Source: UBA11524 sp963617205
GTDB taxonomy: Bacteria; Bacillota; Clostridia; Christensenellales; Aristaeellaceae
DNA: 42,869 nucleotides
NCBI GenBank assembly: GCA_963617205.1
Contig: CAVEOA010000020.1
Span: 1-42,869, forward strand
Reading direction: 5' to 3'
Under the pieces are notes generated by a model, which was given only the letters and a program-made list of their open reading frames with translations, did not search any database and was not told the origin of the DNA. Below are positions 1 to 7,279 of this stretch, piece after piece. The translations under genes were made by a program, and so were the position numbers. Numbering within the stretch: position 1 is the first letter of the stretch; each line of letters starts with the position of its first letter.

Positions 1-36
1 CTTCTAACGTCCTCCATGGAAAAGAAAACCCGTATG

Positions 37-175
37 AAGCCGAAGGGGTTTCGCAAAACCAGACGAAGTCTGCGACCGGAAAGCCCCCCCGAAATAGCTG
101 CAATTTAAACTAAGTCGGGAAAAGTTCACTGCGAATGGGTTTCGCAAAATCAGACGAAGTCTGCAATCGTTGCAA
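37..175. repeat. Intergenic hairpin repeats at left edge
   Basis: No gene is seen in the first 255 bases. Two partial copies of a repeat share the hairpin CAGAC-GAA-GTCTG (60-72, and again at 152-164), each preceded by a GGGTTTCGC stretch. The first continues into CGACCGGAAAG (73-83) and a C-run. That 11-mer is the reverse complement of the conserved loop CTTTCCGGTCG found in the repeats near 16.9 and 42.6 kb. Closely similar copies lie at the right edge of the window. No T-box leader is visible upstream of asnS. Confidence 0.6.
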
Positions 176-255
176 ATTAAGTAAGGTCAAAAATTCCCAT
201 TAACCAAAATAATCCCCCGGCAAAGACGCTGGAAACAGAAAGAAGGACAATCATC

Positions 256-1626
256 ATGAACGTAATGACCACGCGTGAGCTGAAAGAGCGCCTGAACGAG
301 CTTCAGGGCGAAACCGTAACGCTTCAGGGCTGGATTCGCAATCACCGCAAGCAGAAGAACATGGGCTTCATCGACTTCTTTGACGGCACCTGCTTCAAAA
401 ATCCGCAGGTCGTCTATGACAGCACCATCGCGGATTACGCGACCATCCAGACCCTGCATGTCGGCGCGGCGATCACCGTGACCGGCAAGGTCGTGCCGTC
501 GTATAAGGATCCCACGACGCCCGAGGTGCAGGCGGTTTCCATCACCCTCGAGGGCGACTGCCCGGAGGATTATCCGCTTCAGCCCAAGCGCCACAGCGTG
601 GAGTACCTGCGCGAAATCGCTTATCTGCGTCCGCGCACGCGCCTGTTTCAGGCGGTTTTCCGCGTTCGCAGCGTCGCGAGCATGGCCATTCACACGTATT
701 TTCAGGATCGCGGCTACCTCTATGTGCATACGCCGCTGATTACCGCCAATGACGCCGAGGGCGCGGGCAACACCTTCACCGTCACGACCCTTCCGCCGCA
801 GGAGCAGAAGGACGGCAGCAACGATTTCTTCGGCAAGCCGACCTCGCTGGCGGTCACCGGTCAGCTTGAGGCGGAGACGTTCGCGATGGCATTCAGCAAG
901 GTGTACACCTTCGGTCCGACCTTCCGTGCGGAGAACAGCAACACCAAGACGCATGCCGCCGAGTTCTGGATGATTGAGCCGGAAATCGCCTTCTGCGACA
1001 TTCATCAGCTGATGGACATCGAGGAGGATTTCCTGAAGTACATCGTCACGACGGTGCTGGAGAAGTGCCCGGACGAGCTGGAATTTCTGGACAAGTTCAC
1101 CGGCGGCGGTCTGCTGGATAAGCTGAATCATCTGGCGGTCACCGGCGCGGCGCGCATCACGCATGACGAAGCAATCACCATCCTGCGCAAGGTGAAGGAT
1201 CGCTTCCAGTTTGAGCCGAAGTACGGCGAGGACACCGCGAAGGAGCACGAGAAGTACCTGACGGAGGAATACTTCCACAGCCCCGTTTTCGTCTATGACT
1301 GGCCGAAGGACATCAAGGCGTTCTACATGTATCAGAACGACGACGGCAAGACCGTTGCCGCAGTGGACCTGCTCGTGCCCGGCGCGGGTGAGCTGATGGG
1401 CGGCTCCCAGCGTGAAACGCGCATGGACAAGCTGACCGAGCGCATGGACGCCCTGCACATCTCCAAGGAAGCCATGTACTGGTATGTCAACCTGCGCCGC
1501 TACGGCGGATGCACGCATTCCGGCTTCGGCATGGGCTTTGAGCGCCTGCTGATTTACCTCACCGGCGTGGACAACATCCGCGATGTCATCCCGTATGCGC
1601 GCACGCCCATGAACTGCGATTTCTAA
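256..1626 (+). CDS. asnS: Asparagine--tRNA ligase
   Basis: Class IIb aminoacyl-tRNA synthetase that charges tRNA-Asn with asparagine in the cytosol. The 456 residues have the family's usual length. An N-terminal OB-fold anticodon-binding domain covers about residues 18-105. Class II motif 2 (FGPTFRAEN) is near residue 218 and motif 3 (GFGMGFERLL) near 422. The stretch ANDAEGAGNTF and the ending RTPMNCDF fit AsnRS rather than AspRS. The ATG follows an AGAAGGA ribosome binding site; a second ATG three codons later is possible. The next gene begins 13 nt after the stop, so the two are probably cotranscribed. Confidence 0.96.
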   Translation: MNVMTTRELKERLNELQGETVTLQGWIRNHRKQKNMGFIDFFDGTCFKNPQVVYDSTIADYATIQTLHVGAAITVTGKVVPSYKDPTTPEVQAVSITLEGDCPEDYPLQPKRHSVEYLREIAYLRPRTRLFQAVFRVRSVASMAIHTYFQDRGYLYVHTPLITANDAEGAGNTFTVTTLPPQEQKDGSNDFFGKPTSLAVTGQLEAETFAMAFSKVYTFGPTFRAENSNTKTHAAEFWMIEPEIAFCDIHQLMDIEEDFLKYIVTTVLEKCPDELEFLDKFTGGGLLDKLNHLAVTGAARITHDEAITILRKVKDRFQFEPKYGEDTAKEHEKYLTEEYFHSPVFVYDWPKDIKAFYMYQNDDGKTVAAVDLLVPGAGELMGGSQRETRMDKLTERMDALHISKEAMYWYVNLRRYGGCTHSGFGMGFERLLIYLTGVDNIRDVIPYARTPMNCDF

Positions 1627-1642
1627 GGAGGGATTCTCCATC
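1627..1642 (+). promoter_or_regulatory. Strong ribosome binding site before an ATC codon
   Basis: GGAGGG (1627-1632) is followed 7 nt later by ATC (1640-1642). In this frame the nearest upstream stop is TGA at 1610-1612. No ATG, GTG or TTG occurs between it and the GTG at 1676, which has no Shine-Dalgarno sequence. The spacing points to ATC as the initiation codon, or to a sequencing error or mutation of an original ATG. Confidence 0.6.
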
Positions 1643-2227
1643 GCAAAGAGCAGCTGGAAAACGGTCATTCGCCGCGTGCTGACGATTCTGCTCGCCGTTG
1701 TGCTGATGATTGTGTTCTACATCGCCGTCATTGTCGGTCAGCCGCAGGAGGATGAAGCAGCCTCGACCATCACGCCCAGGCAGGATCAGCCGCTGCTGAC
1801 GGAGGGCTCGGACATGCAGGTCATCACGGACGCTTCTGCGCTGTCCGACCTGCTGTCCAGCTTCCCTGCGCCCGCGCTCACGTCCGGCTCATCCATGACG
1901 CTGCTGGCGGGACTTGTGCAGGATGTCGCCTATGAGGACGGCTATGCGCGTATGCTGACGCTGACGTATCAGGCGTCGGACGAGGTGCAGATTACGCTGA
2001 CCAGCATCTATCCGGCGCGGGCGCTGTCCCTGCTGGAAAAGGGAGACTACCGCATTTCATCCGCGCTCGGGCCGACCATGGCAGGGCTGCGCACCGTCCG
2101 CATGGACAGCGCGGACGCAATCCGCCTGCACGCGCAGGGCGAGGAGGCCATCTATGTGCTTGTCGCACCGCGGATGGACAGCGCGTCCCTGCGGACGATT
2201 GCCGGTCTGCTGACGCTCACGGAATAA
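1640..2227 (+). CDS. Membrane-anchored protein of unknown function, apparent ATC start
   Basis: I do not recognise the family. From ATC the product is 195 residues. A short basic N-terminus (AKSSWKTVIRR) is followed by one hydrophobic segment at about residues 13-32, then a soluble domain of about 160 residues, so it looks like a signal-anchored extracytoplasmic protein. Starting instead at GTG 1676 would remove all the basic residues before the membrane segment and would leave no ribosome binding site. It lies 13 nt after asnS and is probably translated from the same message. The tail has no cysteines and no motif that I can name. Confidence 0.7.
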   Translation: MAKSSWKTVIRRVLTILLAVVLMIVFYIAVIVGQPQEDEAASTITPRQDQPLLTEGSDMQVITDASALSDLLSSFPAPALTSGSSMTLLAGLVQDVAYEDGYARMLTLTYQASDEVQITLTSIYPARALSLLEKGDYRISSALGPTMAGLRTVRMDSADAIRLHAQGEEAIYVLVAPRMDSASLRTIAGLLTLTE

Positions 2228-2288
2228 CGAAGGCTTTGCCGCAAAGGAAGCGGCGTTACCTTAAAAAATCAAGAGGAGAGTGGAAAAA

Positions 2289-2531
2289 ATGGATCTGGAG
2301 AAAATCATCAAAAAGGTTACCGAGGCGTTGAATGACAATGAGAAGCTGATTCAGGAGTTCCTGAGCAACCCTGTGAAGGTGCTCGAAAGCAAGCTGGGCA
2401 TCGACCTGCCCGACGACCAGATTAACGCCGTGGTGGAAGGCGTGAAGGCAAAGCTGAATCTGGATAAGGGCATCGAGAGCGCCAAGAGCGTCCTGAACGC
2501 CGTGCAGGGGCTCTTCGGCGGCAACAAGTAA
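2289..2531 (+). CDS. Small helical protein, unknown function
   Basis: An 80-residue, charged, all-helical-looking protein. A GAGGAG site (2273-2278) lies 10 nt before ATG 2289; a GTG at 2280 in the same frame is too close to that site. The middle contains FLSNPVKVLESKLGID followed by LPDDQINAVVEG, then an Ala/Lys-rich helix and a GLFGGNK ending. The pattern of a short helix, an NP turn, an LG[IV]xLP stretch and a further helix resembles nitrile-hydratase-type RiPP leader peptides. However, there is no Gly-Gly-plus-core region and no modification enzyme nearby, so I would treat it as a small protein of unknown role. It lies between two other unrecognised genes. Confidence 0.75.
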   Translation: MDLEKIIKKVTEALNDNEKLIQEFLSNPVKVLESKLGIDLPDDQINAVVEGVKAKLNLDKGIESAKSVLNAVQGLFGGNK

Positions 2532-2567
2532 CAAGGGCAGCACCTGCTTTTACATGGAGGTGTCATT

Positions 2568-2927
2568 ATGAGCAACTACCGCAGCAGACGCACCATCACC
2601 GGCAGCATTGTCCACTACAACGACAGGGGCGAGGTCATCGGCGAAAGCATCGAAGGCATTCTGCCCGGCACGAGCCTGCATTACGGCAGGGACGGCGAGT
2701 ATCTCGGGCGCACGGATGAAGGCGTAATTCCGGGCTCGTTCACGACGCGCGACGCATCGGGCGACGTTCTCTACCGCTCGAATGAACACTGGGACGGCTC
2801 TGTCCGCCATTTCGGCAATGACGACCGCCTGCTCGGCACGACCGCGCCGGAGCTGTTCGGCAGCCGCACAGAGCTTGACCGCGACAGCCTGTTCAGCGAC
2901 GACATGCCCGATGATTTCGACCTCTAA
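2568..2927 (+). CDS. Beta-repeat protein of unknown function
   Basis: A 119-residue protein preceded by GGAGG 7 nt before the ATG. It contains about four degenerate units of roughly 20 residues with the pattern GS-x-x-H-Y-x-x-x-G-x-x-x-G-x-[ST]-x-x-G-x-x-P-G, for example GTSLHYGRDGEYLGRTDEG. This suggests a small repeated beta-sheet fold. The tail is acidic (DDMPDDFDL). There is no signal peptide or membrane segment, so it is probably cytosolic. It follows the 80-residue gene by 36 nt and may share its transcript. I recognise no catalytic motif. Confidence 0.75.
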   Translation: MSNYRSRRTITGSIVHYNDRGEVIGESIEGILPGTSLHYGRDGEYLGRTDEGVIPGSFTTRDASGDVLYRSNEHWDGSVRHFGNDDRLLGTTAPELFGSRTELDRDSLFSDDMPDDFDL

Positions 2928-2962
2928 TTATCCAATCCTTAGCAAATTCTAATCTGTTTCGC

Positions 2963-2992
2963 TTGCGATTCACAGAAAAAATGTCGTATACT
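2963..2992 (+). promoter_or_regulatory. Sigma-A type promoter
   Basis: TTGCGA (2963-2968) and TATACT (2987-2992) are separated by 18 nt, 34 nt upstream of the ATG at 3027. The surrounding sequence is AT-rich compared with the flanking genes. Confidence 0.65.
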
Positions 2993-3026
2993 GAACTTGT
3001 CCGAAGGGACGAAAGGAGTGACATTT

Positions 3027-3641
3027 ATGGCAGAATTTGATAAGATTTTGAAGGATGTTTTGTACGGCACCGTCGGTGCGGCGGCAAGCCTGATTGAAAA
3101 GAGCGGCGATGTTGCGCGCCAGTGCGTCGAAAAGGGCGGAAAGCTGGCGCAGAAGTGGGTCGAGAAGGGACAGGAGGCTGTCCGCAGCACGCAGCCCGCA
3201 GCCGACGACATCAAGCGCCGCCTGCAGGAATTCTGCGACGAGCTGATGAAGAGCGGCGAAATCGACATCACGAAGCTGACGCCCGAGCAGCGTTCAGAGC
3301 TCCGGCATCAGTTGGAGGAAATGGACTGCCGTGCGGAGCGTGAAGCTGCCGAAGCGGAAGCGCCGATGATGGACACGTGCGAGGATACCCCTGCGGAGGA
3401 TGCCGCCACGGATGACGGCACGCCCTGCACCTGCGAGCCTGCCGCGCCCGATGAAGCGTGCGGATGCCCCTGCACGGCGGAAGCGCCGACCATCGAGGTT
3501 CCCGAAGGCTCTGCGGAGGACGCTCCATCAGAGGAATCTCCGTCCGAGGACGCTCCATCGGAGGAAGCTCCATCCGAGGAAGCTCCGTCGGAGGAAGCTC
3601 TGTCCGAGGAGATCCGTGAAAAAGACGAAAACTGGGTATGA
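3027..3641 (+). CDS. Phasin-like helical protein with acidic pentapeptide repeats
   Basis: I do not recognise a named family. The ATG lies 8 nt after AAAGGAG; a TTG 30 nt upstream lies within the leader and is less likely. The 204-residue product has an amphipathic helical N-terminal part (about 1-100) resembling polyhydroxyalkanoate-phasin-like proteins (GTVGAAASLIEKSGDVA). A Cys-rich acidic stretch (about 115-150) carries pairs such as CTC and CGCPC. The tail is made of APSEE-type pentapeptides. The protein is strongly acidic and has no signal peptide. It has its own promoter and a strong terminator, so it is probably a single-gene transcript. The cysteine pairs might bind metal, but this is inference. 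Confidence 0.72.
   Translation: MAEFDKILKDVLYGTVGAAASLIEKSGDVARQCVEKGGKLAQKWVEKGQEAVRSTQPAADDIKRRLQEFCDELMKSGEIDITKLTPEQRSELRHQLEEMDCRAEREAAEAEAPMMDTCEDTPAEDAATDDGTPCTCEPAAPDEACGCPCTAEAPTIEVPEGSAEDAPSEESPSEDAPSEEAPSEEAPSEEALSEEIREKDENWV
3516..3605 (+). repeat. In-frame 15-bp tandem repeat (six units)
   Basis: Six 15-bp units, each beginning GAGGA and reading close to GAGGAAGCTCCATCC, encode the pentapeptides EDAPS, EESPS, EDAPS, EEAPS, EEAPS and EEALS. The units differ by a few bases each, so copy number could change by slippage without shifting the frame. Confidence 0.9.
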
Positions 3642-3648
3642 CAAAACA

Positions 3649-3692
3649 GCGCCCTGCGATGCCGGTTGAACGGCGCCGCAGGGCGCTTCTTT
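3649..3692. terminator. Rho-independent terminator between convergent genes
   Basis: A perfect 10-bp stem, GCGCCCTGCG (3649-3658) with CGCAGGGCGC (3677-3686), is followed by TTCTTT. It lies 8 nt after the stop of the upstream plus-strand gene and before the end of the convergent rubrerythrin gene. Confidence 0.85.
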
Positions 3693-3710
3693 ATGCTTTT
3701 GCAGGGGCAA

Positions 3711-4253
3711 TCAGTAGTTTTCCGCATGAACCATGAAGTAGCTCTGCGGATGATTGCAGACCGGGCAGACCGCCGGCGCCTTCTTGCCGACGACGATGTG
3801 ACCGCAGTTGGCGCATTCCCAGATGACGTCGCCGTCCTTGGAGAACACGAGGTCACCCTCGACGTTGTTGAGCAGGCGGCGATAGCGCTCCTCGTGCGCC
3901 TTCTCGATGGCGCCGACCATGCGGAACTTCCGTGCGATGTCATGGAAGCCCTCTGCATCGGCCTCCTCCGCCATCCGCACATACATGTCCGTCCACTCGG
4001 CGTTTTCGCCTTCAGCGGCGTGACGCAGGTTCGTCGCGGTATCCTGAATGCTGCCGCCCTCAAGGAGCTTGAACCACATCTTGGCGTGCTCCTTCTCATT
4101 CGCGGCGGTCGCCTCGAACAGGTCGGCAATCTGCTCATAGCCGTCCTTGCGCGCCTTCGATGCAAAATAGGTGTACTTATTGCGAGCCATGGATTCGCCC
4201 GCGAATGCTTCCATCAGGTTCTTTTCGGTCTTCGTGCCCTTCAAATCAGCCAA
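3711..4253 (-). CDS. rbr: Rubrerythrin
   Basis: A cytosolic non-haem iron protein that reduces hydrogen peroxide in anaerobes. The 180 residues contain an N-terminal four-helix diiron domain, with ligands visible at E20 (followed by Y27) and E53/H56 (the EKEH motif). A C-terminal rubredoxin-like iron site has cysteines 147, 150, 163 and 166 (CANC and CPVC). The start is a TTG 8 nt after AGGAGG; no better start is nearby. Upstream there is a TATACT box (4295-4300 on the minus strand) with only a weak -35. The partner reductase is not in the window. It is convergent with the acidic-repeat gene. Confidence 0.96.
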   Translation of the reverse strand: MADLKGTKTEKNLMEAFAGESMARNKYTYFASKARKDGYEQIADLFEATAANEKEHAKMWFKLLEGGSIQDTATNLRHAAEGENAEWTDMYVRMAEEADAEGFHDIARKFRMVGAIEKAHEERYRRLLNNVEGDLVFSKDGDVIWECANCGHIVVGKKAPAVCPVCNHPQSYFMVHAENY

Positions 4254-4344
4254 GTTCGTTTCCTCCTGTCATTGTGTGATTTCCTCACGCCATTAGTATA
4301 CCCGCTTTTCGCTTAAATGAAACAGGTTTTTTGAAAAAAACCGA

Positions 4345-4908
4345 TTATTTTTTCTCCGCCGACAGCATCCCCCGGTTGAAATGCTTCCGGCAAAGGCTGA
4401 CGTACTGGTCGCTGCCGCCGAGCAGCACCTGTTCGCCGTCCTTCACGACACGCCCGTTGATGACGCGCGCGTTGCAGAGCGCCTTTCTGCCGCACCAGCA
4501 GACGGTCTTGATTTCCTCGATGGTGTCCGCCCATGCCAGCAGCCACTGACTGCCCTCAAACAGGTTGTTCCGGAAGTCGGCCCGAAGCCCGTAGGCGATG
4601 ACCGGCACGTTGCAGTCATCGACAATGCGCACGAGCAGCGCCACCTGCGCCTTCGTCAGGAACTGCGCCTCATCCACAATGACGCAGTCATAATGGGCAG
4701 CGTCCACTTCGGTGATGTCCTCGATGTAGCGGCAGGTCGTTTCCAGACCGCAGCGCGAACGGATGATGAGCGCGCCGTCACGGTTGTCCAGGCGCGGCTT
4801 GAGCATCAGCACGCGCTGTCCTCGTTCCTCATAGTTGTACTGCACCATGATGGCGTTCGCGGTCTTGCTCGACCCCATCGCGCCATAGCGAAAATAAAGC
4901 TTTGCCAT
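4345..4908 (-). CDS. tdk: Thymidine kinase (type II)
   Basis: Phosphorylates thymidine to dTMP for nucleotide salvage. From ATG 4908 the product is 187 residues. The P-loop GAMGSSKT is at residues 9-16, DEAQF is at 79-83, and the lid and zinc site include C137, C139 (CWC spacing) and C173. The start ARLYF-like MAKLYFRY matches the family, so the longer reading frame upstream is not used. It begins 19 nt after the MATE transporter stop and is probably the last gene of the marR-MATE-tdk transcript. A short GGTTTTTT/AAAAAACC hairpin lies just beyond the stop. Confidence 0.95.
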   Translation of the reverse strand: MAKLYFRYGAMGSSKTANAIMVQYNYEERGQRVLMLKPRLDNRDGALIIRSRCGLETTCRYIEDITEVDAAHYDCVIVDEAQFLTKAQVALLVRIVDDCNVPVIAYGLRADFRNNLFEGSQWLLAWADTIEEIKTVCWCGRKALCNARVINGRVVKDGEQVLLGGSDQYVSLCRKHFNRGMLSAEKK

Positions 4909-4927
4909 CGCCTTGCATCCCTCTGAA

Positions 4928-6277
4928 TCAGGTGTTCTCAAAATAGTGGTACTTCTTCCTGAGCGCAATCAGGAAGGTCATCGACACGATGAACGCGAGC
5001 CCCTCTGCGGAGGTCGCTGCCCACCAGAGCCCATCCGGACCGAGCATCACCGGCAGAAGCAGCACCGATGCCGTCTGGAAAATCAGCGTGCGCAGGAAGG
5101 AAATCGCCGCGGATACGCCGCCGTTGTTCAGCGCCGTGAAGAAGGACGAGGCATAGATGTTGAAGCCCGCCAGCAGGAAGGAGAACGCGTAGATGTGGAA
5201 GGCGTTTTCCGTCAGGGTGCAGAGCGCCGCGTCATAGCCGACGAAAATCCTTGCAAGCATCGGCGCAAGAAGAATGGCGGCGGCAAACATGAGCGCATCC
5301 AGCACTCCCATGATGATCATGCTCTTTTTCAGCATCCCGCGCAGCTCAGGACGATTCTCCGCGCCGTAATGGTAGCTGACAATCGGCGCAGAACCGACCG
5401 CATAGCCGAAATGAATGGCGACAAAGACGAACTGCACGTACATGACGACGCCGTACGCCGACACGCCGTCCTCGCCGAAGTACTTCATCAGCTGGAAGTT
5501 GTACAGAGCGCTGATGAGGGAGGCGGAAACGTTGCTCATCAGCTCCGACGAGCCGTTCCAGCTTGCCTGCATCAGCGGACGCCTCTCGAACCTCGCCCAG
5601 CCAAGCCGCAGCAGGCTCCTGTTCGGCATCGCAAAGTAAATCAGCGGCAGCAGTCCGCCAACAGACTGGCTGATGCCTGTCGCAATCGCCGCGCCTGCCA
5701 CGCCGCCGCCCATCACGCCGACGAACAGCCAGTCCAGCACCATGTTCGTTACGCCGGCCAGCACCGTCGCCAGCAGACCGAGCTTCGGCTTTTCCGCCGC
5801 AATCAGGAAAGACTGGAACATGTTCTGCAGCATGAACGGGATGATGAAGCTCGCGACAATCCGCCCGTAAAGGACGCAATCGTCAATCATCGTCTCCGTC
5901 GCGCCGAGCATCACGGCAACGGGACGCACCGTCAGCAGCCCGACCGCCGTCAGAATCGCGCCCAGCACAACGGCGAAGAGCACAATCATCGAGAAATAGC
6001 GGTTTGCAAGCTCCTTTTTGCCCTCTCCCATGATGCGCGAAACGAGCGCCGTGCCGCCCGTGCCCAGCATGAAGCCGAAGCTGCCCAGGATAATCAGGAA
6101 CGGCATAATCAGGTTGATGGCCGCAAACGCCGTTTTGCCGGCATAGTTTGACACGAAAAGCCCGTCCACCACGCCGTAAATCGATGTGAACACCATCATC
6201 ACGACAGACGGCAGGACGAACCGGAACAGACGGGTATACGTAAAGTGGTCAGAAAGAGCAATCTTCTGCCTGCTCAT
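4928..6277 (-). CDS. MATE family efflux transporter
   Basis: A 449-residue integral membrane protein with about 12 hydrophobic segments in two halves, typical of cation-coupled multidrug exporters. Family-typical stretches include the N-terminal VDGLFVSNYAG and GTGGTALVSRIMGEG, and a second-half copy near GSAPIVSYHYGA. The ATG follows GAGG by 10 nt. The gene starts 12 nt after the stop of a MarR-type regulator and is followed 19 nt later by tdk, so the regulator probably controls this exporter. The substrate cannot be read from the sequence. Confidence 0.93.
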   Translation of the reverse strand: MSRQKIALSDHFTYTRLFRFVLPSVVMMVFTSIYGVVDGLFVSNYAGKTAFAAINLIMPFLIILGSFGFMLGTGGTALVSRIMGEGKKELANRYFSMIVLFAVVLGAILTAVGLLTVRPVAVMLGATETMIDDCVLYGRIVASFIIPFMLQNMFQSFLIAAEKPKLGLLATVLAGVTNMVLDWLFVGVMGGGVAGAAIATGISQSVGGLLPLIYFAMPNRSLLRLGWARFERRPLMQASWNGSSELMSNVSASLISALYNFQLMKYFGEDGVSAYGVVMYVQFVFVAIHFGYAVGSAPIVSYHYGAENRPELRGMLKKSMIIMGVLDALMFAAAILLAPMLARIFVGYDAALCTLTENAFHIYAFSFLLAGFNIYASSFFTALNNGGVSAAISFLRTLIFQTASVLLLPVMLGPDGLWWAATSAEGLAFIVSMTFLIALRKKYHYFENT

Positions 6278-6289
6278 GGAATATCTACC

Positions 6290-6739
6290 TCATTGTTGAT
6301 CAGTATCGGGAAAAATTGTCATCATGGCGCTGCTCATTTTGTTGAGAAGCGCGCAAAACTGCTGAATTTCCGCCTCGGAAAACTGCGCAAGGGCGCGCTG
6401 CTCCGTTATCAGCACGCGATCCGCCGTCTTCTGCGCCAGCGCATGACCTGCCGGCGTCAGCCGGACGAGCTTCGTGCGCCTGCTCTCGCCGCTCTGCATC
6501 GTCAGCAGCCCATCCGCCTCCATTTTCTTGAGCGCGGAATTGATGGTCTGCTTCGGCTCATGCATAAATTCGCAGATATGGCGCTGCGTGATGCCCTCCG
6601 GCTCAAAGCGCATGGCATAGAGAATCCAGAGCGTCGTCTCCGTAATGCCAAGCGAGCGCGCCATCTGCTGATACGTTTTGTCGTTCTTTTTCCACGCGCT
6701 GTTATAGACGGACAGACGCGTGTCTGCCTGCGCTTCCAA
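6290..6739 (-). CDS. MarR family transcriptional regulator
   Basis: A 149-residue winged-helix regulator from a TTG start that follows a run of six G's by 6 nt. The frame stays open further upstream, but that part overlaps the promoter. Residues about 35-105 form the DNA-binding domain (ICEFMHEPKQTINSALKKME is the recognition region, followed by a GESRRTKLVRLTPAG wing). It is first in an operon with the MATE exporter and tdk. Two TCCG-N4-CGGA palindromes overlap its promoter, which suggests autorepression. The inducing ligand is unknown. Confidence 0.9.
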   Translation of the reverse strand: MEAQADTRLSVYNSAWKKNDKTYQQMARSLGITETTLWILYAMRFEPEGITQRHICEFMHEPKQTINSALKKMEADGLLTMQSGESRRTKLVRLTPAGHALAQKTADRVLITEQRALAQFSEAEIQQFCALLNKMSSAMMTIFPDTDQQ

Positions 6740-6758
6740 CAGAATCCCCCCTTTTATC

Positions 6759-6797
6759 GTCCGAAAACGGACAAAGATATTATAATCCGATTTCGGA
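6759..6797. promoter_or_regulatory. Pair of palindromic operators, probably bound by the MarR protein
   Basis: GTCCGAAAACGGAC (6759-6772) and TCCGATTTCGGA (6786-6797) share the form TCCG-N4-CGGA and flank the -10 box on both sides. The centres are 26-27 bp apart, between two and three helical turns. A half site lies beyond the -35 at about 6810-6814. Confidence 0.75.
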
Positions 6798-6807
6798 CGT
6801 TTGTCAA
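6779..6807 (-). promoter_or_regulatory. Promoter of the marR-MATE-tdk operon
   Basis: On the minus strand, a consensus TTGACA (6802-6807) and a consensus TATAAT (6779-6784) are separated by 17 nt. One operator fills the spacer and another lies just downstream of the -10. Confidence 0.88.
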
Positions 6808-6858
6808 CATCCGAATTTCCCTGCACAGCGGCGCGCCCGTTTGGGATTTGCGGCATAC

Positions 6859-6898
6859 AAAAAACTGCCATCAGAGAAAAATCCTCCAATGGCAGTTT
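6859..6898 (-). terminator. Terminator after the DAK2-like gene
   Basis: On the minus strand, a 10-bp stem AAACTGCCAT/ATGGCAGTTT (arms 6889-6898 and 6862-6871) runs into a T-tract at 6864-6859. It lies 15 nt past the stop codon. Confidence 0.8.
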
Positions 6899-6913
6899 GC
6901 TTTTGCCGGAAAA

Positions 6914-7174
6914 TCAGCCATGCATTCCTTCGCTCTGAAGCTGCATGTTTTCCACCACGATGTCGTGGATTTCGCCTATGCTCGCGCAGTATTCCAGCAC
7001 CTTCCAGGGCTCGTTGGTGTGGAAGTGGATTTTAATCAGCTCATCGTCGCCGACGGCAAGGAGACAATCGCCCTTGAAATGCTCCGTAATATAATCGTTG
7101 ATGACGTCTTCGTCAAGATCATGTCCTTCAATCAGCAGCTGCGTATCAAATTTGAACTCAAGCTGTTCCGCCAT
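6914..7174 (-). CDS. Stand-alone DAK2/YloV C-terminal-like protein
   Basis: The 86 residues resemble only the C-terminal part of YloV/FakA-type DAK2 proteins. GDCLLAVGDDELIKIHFHTN followed by EPWKVLEYC and GEIHDIVVENM matches the ending VGDxxxxKxHxHTxxPxxVLxYxxxxGxxxxIxxENM. No DhaL kinase domain is present, so it cannot be a full kinase subunit. It may be an independent small family or a remnant; it has a good AGGAG site 8 nt before ATG 7174 and its own terminator, which argues for a real gene. Its role is unknown. Confidence 0.8.
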   Translation of the reverse strand: MAEQLEFKFDTQLLIEGHDLDEDVINDYITEHFKGDCLLAVGDDELIKIHFHTNEPWKVLEYCASIGEIHDIVVENMQLQSEGMHG

Positions 7175-7279
7175 GTCCTTCACTCCTTCTGATTCATTTC
7201 CTGCGAAGCTTTGCAGGCTGATGAAACAATTCTACGGAAAGCGTGCTTTTTCCTGCTGAAATGGCGCATCGCCATTGAA

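Noticed and set aside
1..255. T-box leader of asnS
   Set aside because: No AGGGTGGNACCGCG-like T-box sequence or specifier stem is visible; the segment is made of hairpin repeats.
187..1668. Open frame of 493 codons antisense to asnS
   Set aside because: It covers asnS completely and has no recognisable motif. AsnRS motifs on the plus strand are clear.
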